Counted from the stretch's first letter, positions 22,340 through 34,140 are shown. The stretch is 64,000 nt of DNA from Zygnema cylindricum (GCA_037447655.1 JBBHKE010001515.1:79770-143769), one strand, 5' to 3'. The notes: generated from the sequence alone by a model not told the origin. Made by a program: numbers and translations.

Positions 22340-23382
22340 GTGGAAAGGAGTTGGTAATGTCTTACCTTGATATGAAAAAGGCTTCTCAAATCTGGTTTAG
22401 TGTACATGCTATGTATGTTCAGCTTGATGTCACTGTTCAGACTAATATAGCAACATAAATCTTTGAATTTAGATATTCTAGAGGTAGTATGTCAGATCAT
22501 TGCCATAATATGAAAAAGTTGTTCTTTCAGAGTACAAGGGCAGGTGGGGACTTTTCACCACCTCATCAGGCTATGTTATTGATGAGAACTTTACCCATTG
22601 AGTATAAGGGAGCCATGGAAATCCTTAGGGCTCTTCCACGACGTTAATGGAACATATCATTAGCAATTGAACTTATTTTGAGTGAAGAAGCTAACCAGAT
22701 TTGACAAAGAGGTAGTAGTAAGTTTTTTCAGGCACTAGCTAACCATTTTTTGGATTCTAAGATTGGTAGTGGAAGTGGTAGAGGTAGTGGTCCTAGAAGG
22801 TTACCTTTAACCTGCTATTACTGTGATGAAAAAGGGCATGTGTTTAGAATGTGTAATCCATATAAGAGAGCGAAAGCCACAGAAAATTTTCGCTCTGGAT
22901 GGGACGAAAGTCAGATTCCTTCTCAATCAGGTGGTCGACCAACTGCTCTCTTCAACGAACTTAAGGAGGAGGACGTGAGCAGCTTTCCCACCAACAGCGA
23001 AAAGAAATACTTTGCGATGGCACAAGCAACGGAAGGCGTGGAGGAAGACGAATGGATAATGGACTCCGGTGCATCTGCACACATGTGCCGCAATCGCCAT
23101 CTGTTTGAGAGTATTCAATCTATTTCACCCATCAAAATTTATTTTAGTGATGATACCTTTGTTGAGTCGAAAGCAAAGGGGAGGGTGTCACTTATGTTGA
23201 ACGTAGAGGGAAAACCTGTGAAAAGGGTCTTGGAAGATGTATTGCATGTACCAGCTTTTAAAAGAAACTTTTTCTCTACTTTAGTGGTAGAAAAGAAAGG
23301 TTTTAAAACAATGTCTGAGAATGGAAAGAAAACAGTGAGTAAGAATGGTCTTGGAAGATGTATTGCATGTCCCAGCTTTTAA
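22340..23382 (+). pseudogene. gag: copia Gag-protease fragment
   Basis: Gag begins internally with a capsid-like block (KKASQIW; FEFRYSRGSMSDH; HQAMLLMRTLPIEYKG), broken by stops at about 22456, 22645 and 22702. An open frame (22750-23382, 210 codons) contains a CCHC knuckle (CYYCDEKGHVFRMC, 22819-22860) and a protease with intact DSGA (EWIMDSGASAHMC, about 23050-23088) followed by VLHVPAFKRNF. A 121-bp tandem duplication then shifts the frame. Confidence 0.85.
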
Positions 23383-23469
23383 AAGAAACTTTTTCTCTAC
23401 GTCAGTGGTAGAAAAGAAAGGTTTTAAAACTATGTCTGAGAATGGAATGAAAACAGTGAGTAATAATGG
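23228..23469. repeat. 121-bp tandem duplication inside the protease
   Basis: The segment starting TCTTGGAAGATGTATTGCATG occurs at 23228 and again at 23349 with a few base changes. Because 121 is not a multiple of three, it shifts the reading frame. It arose after the element was already in place or during reverse transcription. Confidence 0.88.
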
Positions 23470-23735
23470 GAAAATGGCTGCAAAGGGTTTTGCTGGAGGA
23501 AAGAATTTGTATCGGTTGAGTCTTGCAAATGATAATGACAATGATGTTATGTATGTTGTTCTTTGGTTTAAAATAGACTGCAAAAAGCCACCCAAACTAT
23601 CATGCAAAAAACTAAGCGAAGCTAGGCCAATGAACAATCATTTGAAATACATCCTCCATTTAACATACATGCATACACAGATGCAATCATTCATCCGCAC
23701 ATAGACGGAGCAAGCATGCGTACACAGACGCATGA

Positions 23736-23915
23736 AATCATCTAGGGTTTGATGGAATAGAAGCTTAATATATGTCCATCACCATGACAAACCCTAAGAC
23801 AATGCATGACATAACAAACTCAACTAAGGTTTGATGGAGTAATCAACATAAACAAACCTTAGGATAACATCTAAGGTTTGATGGAATAATCAACATAAAC
23901 AAACCCTAGGACAAA
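23736..23915. repeat. Tandem hairpin-like repeat
   Basis: Three units each start (C)TAAGGTTTGATGGA or TAGGGTTTGATGGAAT and end CAAACCTTAG or CAAACCCTAG, so each unit has its own inverted ends. The last two also share AATCAACATAAAC. Confidence 0.65.
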
Positions 23916-24649
23916 TGAATTAACAATGCATAACAAACAAACATATAAATAATAACACGAATGCATCACACAGTCCCCGTGTATTAAAGTATCGACTTTA
24001 TTCTGTCGTTTCCACCCAAAACGCAACTCTGTACGAGAAAAGATTTAGCCGTACAAAATAATCAATTCATTAAAAGTACAACAAACTTGAAGTCGATACT
24101 TTGAATGTCTTTCATGTTTGTCATCATGTGAACGCATTTTGGCATTTTCCTTTTTTCGACCCCCGGGCAAGAGAATCCAGCCCGTCAAAAAACTTCGTCA
24201 AAAATCACCTCGCGACCTGATTTTAGGGAAAGTACCACTCAAACAATGAATGAAAAATGACACACGCACGCGCCACACGAGTGGGAAAATTTTAGTACGA
24301 CGGAGAGTACTCGCTATTTTTCTCCCTGCCCGTCACGTGCATGTACGAAAAAGACGAGGATGTACGGGAAAAAATTTGCAGTGGTCTCGAACCTCCAATT
24401 TCATTCATGGGTCCTCGGTAGAATTTTGCATCGTCGTCGCCTCTCCCCTCTCCCTCTCACACTATCACTTTTATCTCACACTTTTTAGAATGAGGCACGA
24501 CAAAAATGGTATGAAATGAAAGATATTTGAAAAATAATTCTTTTGACTACCTTTATGTATATTTTTATGGCTAGTGTTGCGAAAAAAGTAGAGAAAACAA
24601 AATCGAGTATCCATGGCCGAAAGTTCTTGAATCCGTGACGCCAAAAGTG
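23916..24649. other. No recognised feature
   Basis: Unassigned sequence. Short frames show no motif. A CT-rich stretch lies at 24436-24480. Confidence 0.4.
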
Positions 24650-25006
24650 AGCATGGCGTCACAATGTTACAAAACCCTAAACATCTGCCATGTCACAAAA
24701 TTACAAAAATCTAGACGTCTACGACTGTCGCCGTTTTGGTTGGCGTCACCAATTTTGCAGTCGTCGTCAACCGTCACAAAGTTGTACCTGTCTACAACCG
24801 TCACATTTAAAAGTTCCGATTTCATTTTCGCACATAGGGACGCTTTTCAAAGTAGTACGGAACACTTCACTACAGTCCAAAATACTTTTTCAAAGTATCG
24901 CTTACATGGGGACGTACCCATAGGCACACTTTGAAAAGTACACCGTAAAATCAGCGCTAAATTCCAAAATAACGTTTCAAAATATCGGTTACATGGGGAC
25001 ACGCCC
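24650..25006. mobile_element. Harbinger-like MITE fragment with repeated right ends
   Basis: The right end TTACATGGGGACACGCCC at 25006 is followed by TTA and matches the right terminus of the element at 2465-3244. A second, similar end (TTACATGGGGACGTACCC) lies at about 24902-24919. Interior motifs (GTCTACRACYGTCAC, ACATAGGGAC) are shared. No left end is visible. Confidence 0.5.
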
Positions 25007-25396
25007 TTAGGGTGAAAGGGGAACGTCGAGCCCTCCGTTTCCTGCAAAAGCTAATCGACTGCGAGCACGTGTCCTGCCAAACAAAAGTATTGACCGATCG
25101 GCGAATTCTGTATCCACTCACCTTTTATCTTGTACCCCACTCGACGACCCTATTTGTCAGCAAAGCGACAAACATATCTATGACGTGTGTGTCAAAGTAC
25201 ATTACTGTAGCTAAAAGCGTACCTCTTGGGATATTTTTGTCAGCACTTGTTTTTGAAGATCCATCGCAACGGCGGCTGACAGCGCGACAACAACGCTAAA
25301 GAAAAAAAAAACGGGTAACGTAAAAAAAATGCACACACGCATTGCCAAGAACAAAAAAACATTTAGAGCTTGGAGGTACGGACAATATGCACAGTA
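25007..25396. other. No recognised feature
   Basis: Unassigned sequence with no motif. Confidence 0.4.
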
Positions 25397-25943
25397 CACC
25401 GCGTATTGTAATTAGAGTAAATAAAAAATTAGAGTAAAAAAAAAAAAACCAATTAGAGTTATGAACGCTAATTTTTGTGATAAAACTTTTTCACAGAGGA
25501 AGTTTACTCTAATTTATTTATTTAGAACAAAATCTGTTAATCCGTATAGTTTTGACGTCATTATGACTTTAGTACTATTTGTCCCGCTGAATGTCAGTTA
25601 ATGTTCACACTGACGATGATGCTGTCGACGGACGAGAGTTATGCGAACGACTTTTTTTCGATGTGATTAATTATTTGTTTAGTAAGATTTCAAGTGCGAG
25701 CGCGATTCTATTAAATCATTATTTGTACCTTTTTACTTATAAAATTACAATTCTGCACGGTCGGACGTCGTCCGTATTCCACACTATTTAAGACGAACCT
25801 ATATTAGAATTTTGTACGCTAATTAAACCTTACCTTAAATAGCATAATGAAAAATTTAGAGTCATCTACTCTATTGACGGTGATAGAGTCGAAATTTAGG
25901 GCGACCGGATTAGCGTTATCTACTCTAATTACGATTCGCGGTG
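25397..25943. mobile_element. Mariner-like MITE (547 bp)
   Basis: The ends CACCGCGTATTGTAATTAG and CTAATTACGATTCGCGGTG are flanked by TA. Long subfamily, with the interior CACACTATTTAAGA block and ACTCTAATTTATT. Non-coding. Confidence 0.82.
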
Positions 25944-27014
25944 TAGAGGGACCGTACATACGTACATTTGAATAATTGAAGGTACGTGGTAGCAAATCCT
26001 TTTCTTCTTCGGACGTGTTTTTCGCGAGAAAGTCAACTTCAGAAATCTTCACGCATATTGGATTCATGACCTCGGAATCTTTGTCAGAAACACGTTTGTC
26101 GTTTAGTGATACGTAGGGTTCCCGGGTGTGCTCCGAGATAGCAGGTGTGTCGATAGAGAATTCGCACAGAAGTTACTCCTGCGTTGTCTTTAATTACATA
26201 CGACACCGAAGCGGATTCCTCTACAATTCAATGGAAAATTACAGTACAGTACTGTACCCCTTAAATCGTACGTATAAAAGCTACACAGATTGCGTACGGT
26301 ACTTTTAGGGCAAAGGAACAGGGTGCGCACGGAAAGCAGGTGACACGCTGGATTACCGTGTCATTTTGGCTGTCACGTATTCCCGGTCTCTCTGTGCAAC
26401 AAATGGGAAGGACGCCGTACACTATGCCAATCTGCTAGAAATCTACTCGCCGGTTTTTCAATATTTTTTCTAAATTTCTTCGTCTTGAAGGAAAGCTCGC
26501 AATGAGAAACATCTTAAATCTAGGCCGTTCAAATTTGCATCTTGTAGCAGCTAAACAAAAATCCGTGTCATCACCATTCCTGAAGACGAATAGAATCTAA
26601 TATTCTAATGCCAACTGGACAATGAATCGGACACTTATCCAGACCAAACTGATCTGGACCGTCCGTTTTTTCAGAAAAGAGGTCAGGCGGAAAAAGTATC
26701 CTGAAGTATCCTAGCAGCCGATCGGATGTATATTATTTTTCTCTGGGGTAGGCGTAAGCTACTAAACGGAGAAGACAGGCGGCAGGTCCGTACAACATAC
26801 GGACTCCGAGATTATTATGAAGTACTATTCCATGTTTCGCCGTTACCCGACCGTTTATACAAGGGTGGCAAAATGTTCAAAGCGTTACTGTTTCAAGATT
26901 CATTATCTGCTGACTATACGAATCACCATTTCCGATCGGTTCTAGAGGTGAGTTAAAAAGCTGTAATTAAGTTATAACAGAAGGATTAAAATACCCTTTT
27001 GTTCATTGTCATCA
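25944..27014. other. No recognised gene
   Basis: Unassigned. A 76-codon frame at 26726-26956 has no known motif and no visible splice partner. Confidence 0.4.
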
Positions 27015-27088
27015 TCCGTTGTCGTCCAGCCTGGTTAGGATACCTGGCTTTCACCCAGGCGACCCGGGTTCAATTCCCGGCAACGGAG
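27015..27088 (+). tRNA. tRNA-Glu, anticodon TTC
   Basis: The acceptor arms TCCGTTG and CAACGGA pair perfectly, with G as discriminator. The anticodon arm CCTGG-CTTTCAC-CCAGG gives TTC. The T arm CCGGG-TTCAATT-CCCGG pairs fully and carries the B box. A run of five T (27098-27102) downstream is a pol III terminator. CCA is not encoded, as expected for a nuclear gene. Confidence 0.93.
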
Positions 27089-27194
27089 TCACATCATATT
27101 TTTATGCCTTTGTTCTGTCATACCCATGCCCACAGAGGGATGAATGGCGCATGTGGGAGATTGCCCCACAGAGCCAAATAAGGCGCTATTGATA

Positions 27195-27413
27195 CACCGT
27201 GAATCGATATTAGTGTTAATGTTTTTTTCGTCGCTTAAAACATCTTTTATCCGTACATACATGTCGGATTGTAGGCCTGACGGTTGCGGTTGAAAAGGTA
27301 TGGTTCTCAGCTTCCGATTGGCTATCTGGAATTAAAAATCGGACAAGTGTGTACGGATAAAGTATGTTTTAAGTGGCGAAAATTTTATCATCACTAATAG
27401 CGATACACGGTGT
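27195..27413. mobile_element. Mariner-like MITE (219 bp)
   Basis: The ends CACCGTGAATCGATATTAG and CTAATAGCGATACACGGTG are flanked by TA. Sister of the split copy at 18372-19093. Non-coding. Confidence 0.87.
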
Positions 27414-27418
27414 AAAGC

Positions 27419-27775
27419 CCGGGTATCTCGGACTTGAAGGGTTACATGTTTGGGGCTTTTTATTGGTGTTGTGTTTTTTTTATAAACACAACTGAGAAAA
27501 AAACCTAAACATATGCATACGCAAGACGTGCCGCGCGGCGCGGCGCATCGTCAAACGAAATGAAAGTGGGGTGACGTGGACGCGTCCGGCTCCTCGACCT
27601 ACATCCCCACACCCTGTCCGTAGCGCGAAAATTGCAAGGTTCCTTCGTTACTTTACGGCGCGCCGCGCGTTTAAGTATGTTTAGGGTTTTTTCTCATTTG
27701 TGTAATTTTTTATACTAAAAAAACAACCAATAAAAAACCGTAAACATAGAACCCTAAATATCCGAGATACCCGGG
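27419..27775. mobile_element. GC-rich foldback element (357 bp)
   Basis: Perfect 15-bp ends CCCGGGTATCTCGGA and complement. Inner arms continue to pair (AAAAAACCTAAACATA on the left, TATGTTTAGGGTTTTTT on the right, and GCCGCGCGGCG near GGCGCGCCGCG), so much of the element can fold into a hairpin. The centre is distinctly GC-rich compared with its surroundings. No clear target duplication. Confidence 0.75.
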
Positions 27776-27893
27776 CGGTACAGTATCTTGCAACGTGTGG
27801 GAGTAGCGCCTTATTTGGCTCTGTGTGGCAATCTCTCACATGCCCCACACGGCGGGTGACACCTGTAGCGCACCTAGTCTGTACTGTACAGTA

Positions 27894-28108
27894 CACCGCC
27901 AATCGTTATTAGCGTGTAAGTTTTTTTTGCGTATAAGAATAATTAGCGTTGTTTACGCTAATTGGGAATGTGAAAATTTTCGAGGAAATCGTCTATTCTA
28001 ATTAGGAATTAGGGTTTTTTTAAATAGTGTGGATAATTCTATTTGGGAATAAAAAAATAAAAGTCGGGACGGAATTAGCGTACACAACGCTAATAACGAT
28101 TGGCGGTG
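27894..28108. mobile_element. Mariner-like MITE, short subfamily (215 bp)
   Basis: The ends CACCGCCAATCGTTATTAG and complement are flanked by TA. It is the same sequence as 1106-1317 in reverse orientation, with shared interior CCACACTATTTAAAAAAACCC (reverse strand). Non-coding. Confidence 0.87.
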
Positions 28109-28134
28109 TAGTCTTTGTACTTACCTGTACTTTA

Positions 28135-28689
28135 CACCATCAATCGCTATTAGAGTATATAACGCCAATTCGGTGTCCTTTTTTCAAAAAAAAAAAACCT
28201 TAAATAATAAATACAATCCATAATTATATTTTTTCCATTATTCTAATTAGGGTTTTTTTTCAATTAGCGTTAATAATGGAAGTACACCTCAATGGAAATA
28301 CTGTGGCTTACGGAAAGGATATCTCTGTACGAAATGGTCCTTTTTGAATTACAAAGGCATAAAATGACACTTAACATTATTGCATACACATGTGAATGTG
28401 CACTGGAAGAAAGAGACGCAAACGCGTCGAAAAACATCACGTTCTCATATGTTCGTCCGTCGACCGTGTGAACAACGCGACGGCGTACGAATTGTTAGAA
28501 TTTGTACGGATACACATTTTACTAGACATTTTAAGGGCGGGTATTTATTATTCTGGACAACCCAAATTACAGTTAGTGATTAATTAGTATATATATTAAA
28601 AAAAAAAAAAAAAAATCCCGATTAGTGTTAACAACACTAATTCTTTTTTTACGCTATTTATTCTTTTACTCTCATAGCGATTGACGGTG
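28135..28689. mobile_element. Mariner-like MITE (555 bp)
   Basis: The ends CACCATCAATCGCTATTAG and ATAGCGATTGACGGTG are flanked by TA. Long subfamily by size. An A17 run lies inside at 28599-28615. Non-coding. Confidence 0.78.
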
Positions 28690-29107
28690 TACTGTACCCT
28701 CCAGGCGGCTCGAGTTATAATGTGGAAAACTAAAAAATGTAGACTTCCGAACTTTGCTAAACATAGGATCGTGCCGTCAAAATGCATTAACAAAAATTAA
28801 AAATGGTAAGGATGAGGGCACCAGTAAAAAGCCTCTAATCCTCACTAATAGAGGTATAAACTAAGTCATCGAAATATTGTTACTTTTCATAAAAAAAGAT
28901 TTGTTTAAAATGAAACAAATAGAAATAGGACCGGTATCCTCAAAAAGAGATCAGTAACAGTTTTCCCAACCAGACCTCAATTTCAAACGCGAACAAAAAA
29001 AATAAAAAATACACGCAACAAATTAAGATCCTTGGGAATCGAAATTTCTTTAGTTTGGCGTGTAACAAAAATTTCTGGTAGATTTGTTTATAATTTCCGT
29101 GACGTCA
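28690..29107. other. No recognised feature
   Basis: Unassigned AT-rich sequence between the MITE cluster and the second tRNA gene. Confidence 0.4.
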
Positions 29108-29181
29108 TCCGTTGTCGTCCAGCCTGGATAGGATACCTGGCTTTCACCCAGGCGACCCAGGTTCAAATCCCGGCAACGGAG
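29108..29181 (+). tRNA. tRNA-Glu, anticodon TTC (second copy)
   Basis: This is nearly identical to the copy at 27015. The acceptor and anticodon arms are perfect. The T arm reads CCAGG-TTCAAAT-CCCGG, with one A-C mismatch in the stem, and the D loop has one change. A T4 run follows at 29187-29190. It may be functional or starting to decay. Confidence 0.88.
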
Positions 29182-29369
29182 TATACTTTTCTGCTTATTT
29201 TGGAACAGGATATAAATACATTTTTTCAATAATCGGGTTTTGCCCAATTTCTGCCCGATTAGGGTCAGGAAAAAAAAAGGCTACCAATATGAAAGAAAAT
29301 AGCCAATAGGCTAAAGAGGCGGAAGAAAAAGGGAAAAAGGTCCGTACTTGTATTTGGGTCGTCAGAGGT

Positions 29370-32300
29370 ATGAAAGCAGAATTTAGAGAAACAACGAACA
29401 AACGCGTTCAGAATATGAGCGGGAGACGCTCGAAAATCAATATGGACAAGAGGAGGTTGATACGGTGGCCGAAATTTTTTGTACGGCAAGGGGAAATGAT
29501 TCGTTAAGGAACTTGGAGGTATCATAAGAAACATACAATAACTTTTACAGAACCGCACAGTTTTGTGACTTTGTCGAGGGCGATGTTAAAGGTTATAGGA
29601 ATATGATGGAATCTTTAGAGGCACTAGTGTCGGAGCCAACGAGTCTTTAGACAAACGTAAATGTGATTATAAGATGTCAACGAAAAGAACAACTAGAGTA
29701 TGCAATCCCAAAGGAATTTCTCAATAGCTATTGGTCTTTACATTACACCAATAGGACGACTCTCAAAGGTTTTAGGGCATGATGAGTCTTATTGGTGCTT
29801 GGACCATATAAAAAAAGAAAATGGATGTTCAAGATACAACCAAGACAAACAATCGAAAACACTTGAGAGTTTTGTAAAACACTTGAGTTTTGCAAAAAAC
29901 ATGAGTACTTCCGACTTGTGAGAGGCGCACAGTAACGGAGGAAGAGTGCCCACGTGGTGATATTCCCAAGGTCGTCTATCCACTTACAAAAAAAATAACG
30001 CCTTAGGTATGTTGGCATTTGGTATTGCCCAGTTAGATCATGTAATAAACTTAAACAAATATCACAACATGGACATTGATGAAAACATAGGCTGAGTTTT
30101 AACTGGAAAATAGCGATCGGGAATCAAAGTACCGGATCCCCTTGCCTTAAGTCTCAATCAAGCAATAGGGTAGTTTTTGGTATAAGCTAGAGTATTGAAC
30201 CACGGATCATGCGTATTTAATATAATATTACAAAGAGAAGGAATTGGGCCGGCAATAAATGATCAATTATGAGGTTTTGTTCTCCCCACTGAATGATCCT
30301 CATCCTACTTACATAAATTGTCTTTGAAGTTTTGTTTTATTAAAAAATATTTAAGCTCCACGTGTTTTGTTTATCCTCTTTTGTCATGTCTTTCTTATTG
30401 CCAATACACTTAATTTGTGAAGGGGTTGTTGGTTTATACTAATGAGTATGTTCCTTTAGTAAGCCACCTTTAGAGTATGAAATTTTTTAGGAAAAATGGG
30501 ATTATTGGCTACCAACATTATATCTGGCATTTTGTTTCAATGACGCATTCGAGCTCAGGGTCAACAATATTTTTCACAAATTCGAGTTAAAAAGAGTTTG
30601 GCTTCAAGCCATATAAATTCGAGAACCTATGCTTCCGATGCAAAATTTTACCAACATTTCAGTTGATGTTTTTTTTACTTGATGTATATTCAGATCGGCG
30701 ACGACCTCTACTTTTGAAATAGAAACAAGTTTTTTAACGCGAGAGCACAAAACTTTACAAAAATCCATCATATGTTCGAGGACAAGTCTCGGGGTAAAGG
30801 GGCTCTCTGTAAACGGATGACTCCACGAGAAGAAATTATAACATGGTAGCCAACGCTTACCAGTGAGAAATATGTCTTCTCATCGGAAGAAGGAGATAAG
30901 TCTTTTGAAACGGTATCCTATGTCCAAAGGATGATATCATTTCACCAAGTTGTTACTCAAGATGCAAAAAAACTTATAGGAAGGTATGGGAATAAAAAGA
31001 CACGTAGGGATAAATAGGTGTAAAAAACAGTAAAACGAGAAGATTATCTAGATAGGCTCTTCCGCTAACAAGATATTTTATAATTCTTTGTGGGTTAGAC
31101 TAATAATTATTTAAATAGCGTAGGCTACTTTGTATTAATCTGTAACAAAGTAGAGGAGGATATGAAAGTTTAAATTTAGGGATCAACGGGTTTCTACCGT
31201 TCTACCAAAAAGTAGAGAAAGGTAAAGGAGTCCATTATTCAGGTTACTGGACAAGCTAATGGATATAGGGATCACCGGGCCATCTACCAATTTACAAAGA
31301 AGTAGATAACGTTGTGGGAGTTTATGTTTTAGGGTCCATTGGACATTTTAAAGGTTCGTAGTGGTCTTGAAAAGATCACTGAAACTGTATTTTATAAGAT
31401 CTCGGTCATCTAACGGATTATGGAAAATTCGGTATTGACCTCTCCCAATTTCTCTTTTTAAAAGGGTTAGTCAAAATACACAGATGCAACATTTAGAGAG
31501 GATTTTGTGGCAGTGTTGGGTTGTAAAATAATAGCAAACGTTTAATTTAAAGTGATAGGTCTCAATTGGAGGGCTTAATGCTATATTAGAAAATCGAGAA
31601 CGTATCATTTCTCTAGTTCCTTGTCTTGTACAAATCGACGATTTGGCCCTTTGTGTGCCACCACCAAAAGCGCAATAATCGTTGGTAGCTCTAACCACCC
31701 ATCCTATAGGAGCTAAAGGTAAAGCGTTGAAACCCCTAGACACCACCGTCGAGGATATACCTCGGAATGCATCTCGTGATAGTGGATGCGATCGCCATGC
31801 AGCATAAAACTTTATTACTTTCAAAAATGATGGTTTGGGCAAGAATGACCATTAAATGACGCCATTTTTTTAGTTTTTCAAAACAATAATCTCGCTCCTA
31901 CAAAAAAATATTTAATTACTTGTAGTTTTTTTCCCCATAGGAAGATTTTATATAAATTTGTGGTTTTTAAGACTATAAGACTTAGAGTCAAGCCATGAAC
32001 TTTGACTTGGGTACGAAAATTGGGGGCTTATAGATTCTTGTGGAGAAACGAGGTATTTGGAAGTTAGGGTCTTTCGAGGATCTAAGAGATAGTGGCAACT
32101 CAAACCCTACAATAGAAATGAGAATTGACAAAAGAAAAAATGAAGCAGGGGAGTTGAAATAGTGTAAAGTACTTTCACGATAGTTGTCACAAGCTGAAAC
32201 GATTTCAACGGTGGGGGAAGTAGGTAAAGGAGCACCAATGACGACTCATCAGTAAACCAAAGACCCACAAATTATAGAACAGGAGAGGAAACTTGAGAAC

Positions 32301-33140
32301 AAACATATGTTAGCCGAAAGAGGAGGGATCTTAGATGGGAAAAATTAGATCCTTGGAATACTATAAACATTTTGATCCAAAGGAATAGCGGACGTAAGCT
32401 GCTCTCCTTATTGAAAAGGAGCCAGTCTCACTTCAAAATTTTGATTGATAAGAGGACCATTTACACTAGTCGGTACCCACTTTATTTTTTGTGCCCTAAA
32501 AATACTCGAAGTTAAACATTCAATCAGCTTGACAACGAGTTAGTGTCGCAAAATTTAAGGCGTTGACGACTAGAGTCAAGGTCCCAAATTCGAGCCATGC
32601 CGATTGAGCTTTTTTTAGTAGAGGAGAAATACAAAATGTCGAGTTTTCGAAAAATTGAGCAAGAAAAACACATTTCTCCATGTTGGAAACAACTTAAAAG
32701 GTAGTAGGTGAACGAAATAGTAGAGACGTTTGAGAACCCAAAATTTTATGTTTACGTTTTTTGTTCAAACATTATGACCTTTATATACACGGATCGCGTT
32801 ACGACCTACATTAATTTAGCTTGACAAATCAAAATCAGATCATGATCTCATCGGTAATGACGAAGTGCATCGTTCCCGTCACATCATTTAAAAAATTGCT
32901 AAATAAATTCAGGTGATCGTGATGATTTCATAACTAACATCACCCCGAAGTTAACTCATCCAAACGGGTTCTTGATCACGTTGGTATTGATGAAGTGTAT
33001 TTTTATCGTCATATCTTATGAAAACGCAAAAATGAGGGCAATTTTATTAAGATTTGACTGCTAATCCCTTGAGTATCTTTAACTTGGGAGAAAATATAAA
33101 TAACCCATTGGATTATCACCGCGCTTGTTAACGTCGACCG
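29370..33140 (+). pseudogene. Possible decayed coding tract, unidentified
   Basis: Stretches of one forward frame stay open longer than expected (for example YERETLENQYGQEEVDTVAE at about 29416, then FCDFVEGDVKGYRNMMESLE at about 29560, and SSEEGDKSFETVSYVQRMIS at about 30884), with stops between them. Near-repeats with GATGACGAAGTGCAT-like motifs occur at 32850 and 32985. I cannot assign a family. An old retroelement or gene remnant is possible and chance is not excluded. Confidence 0.25.
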
Positions 33141-33167
33141 TCATATGAAATCAATAATTGACTTGAG

Positions 33168-33260
33168 TGTACGAATGCGTGTTGGAAGCAACCCACGTAA
33201 ATAAAAGTGTTGGGCGCAAGCTACGTAAAAAAAAGTGTTGGGCGCAAGCCACGTTTAAAC
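33168..33260. repeat. Tandem repeat, about three units
   Basis: GTGTTGGAAGCAACCCACGT, GTGTTGGGCGCAAGCTACGT and GTGTTGGGCGCAAGCCACGT follow each other, separated by AAAWAAAA-type linkers. Confidence 0.75.
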
Positions 33261-33719
33261 TTCGAGAATAAACTTCCTCTTTCTCTTTATTTCTGTGAGA
33301 GAGCAGGAGGAGCAACTTTCTCCATTTTATAAAGATCCGATATAACCTTATGGGTATAGTGTGTAATCTTAACTCAAAGAAACAATAGTTGGTCAAAGAT
33401 CAAACTCGGGACATCTATAAAAGGTCCCCAATACATTACTAGGTGTGCAATTATTTCAGAAATCAATACCATAAGCTCGATAATCCGTGCCACCAGTTTA
33501 GAGATCGATGCGAGTAGTTGCAAGAATAGTACTAACAGGTCTATATTATTACGGGCCGAGTGTGGTTGCAATTGACATTTTGAGCATTGATCGACACATC
33601 TTGCGTACGTTGACATGTTTCAACCACACGCTACTGTCTCTCAATTTCCATTAAGTTGAAATGAAATTCAAACGATACGGTGAGGAGAGTAAAGAGGGTA
33701 ACGGAGAAGGATAAATAAA
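33261..33719. other. No recognised feature
   Basis: Unassigned sequence. Confidence 0.4.
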
Positions 33720-34140
33720 AACAAGGTTACTCTCACATGCCCTCCATTTCCCCTTTCCTTTCCCCTTTGTTTTCTCTTCGATTTTGTCCCCTCTCCTCTC
33801 TCTCTTTTTCTTTCTTCCTTTGTTTTTACATTTTGCTCACCCGTTTTTTCTCCCTATCCTTTTTGCTCTCCAACTCTTTTAAGTTTTTTATAGTGGGAGA
33901 GGGAGAATGGGAGGAGAGGGGAGCAGAAAAGAGATAGGTAATGAAGAGTCGATTGAAATAAAGAGCAATTTGCTCTTATTCTCTCCTCCCTCTTTATTAC
34001 CTCTCCTATTTTTTTTTTTCTATCATTTTCCCTATCCTATTTGATTTTCTATCATTTTCCCTCTCCTTTTTCCCCTCTTTACCATTTTTTCTTTGTCAAA
34101 GAGGGTGAAAGACAAAATAAGGAAAGTGAAAGAGAGAAAG
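33720..34140. repeat. Polypyrimidine/polypurine low-complexity block
   Basis: This is rich in CTTTCCCCTTT and CTCTCC runs with a central GGGAGAGGGAGAATGG purine tract. Frames read here are compositional artefacts. Confidence 0.7.

Larger units (their letters stand above)
22335..23570 (+). mobile_element. Truncated copia element: gag and protease only
   Basis: This fragment lacks LTRs, integrase and reverse transcriptase. It covers the middle of gag through the protease and stops at about 23570. Its Gag (KKASQIW, LLMRTLPIEYKG, CYYCDEKGHVFRMC, NFRSGWDES) is closest in this window to that of the gag-only element at 56620-60690. Confidence 0.85.
27143..27857. mobile_element. Outer inverted-repeat element containing two other MITEs
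   Basis: A left arm (27143-27189) and right arm (27804-27857) are inverted copies of about 45 bp, sharing AGAGCCAAATAAGGCGCTA and its complement. Between them lie a mariner-like MITE (27195-27413) and a GC-rich hairpin element (27419-27775). A foldback element later hit by two insertions is the simplest reading. No outer target duplication was found. Confidence 0.55.
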
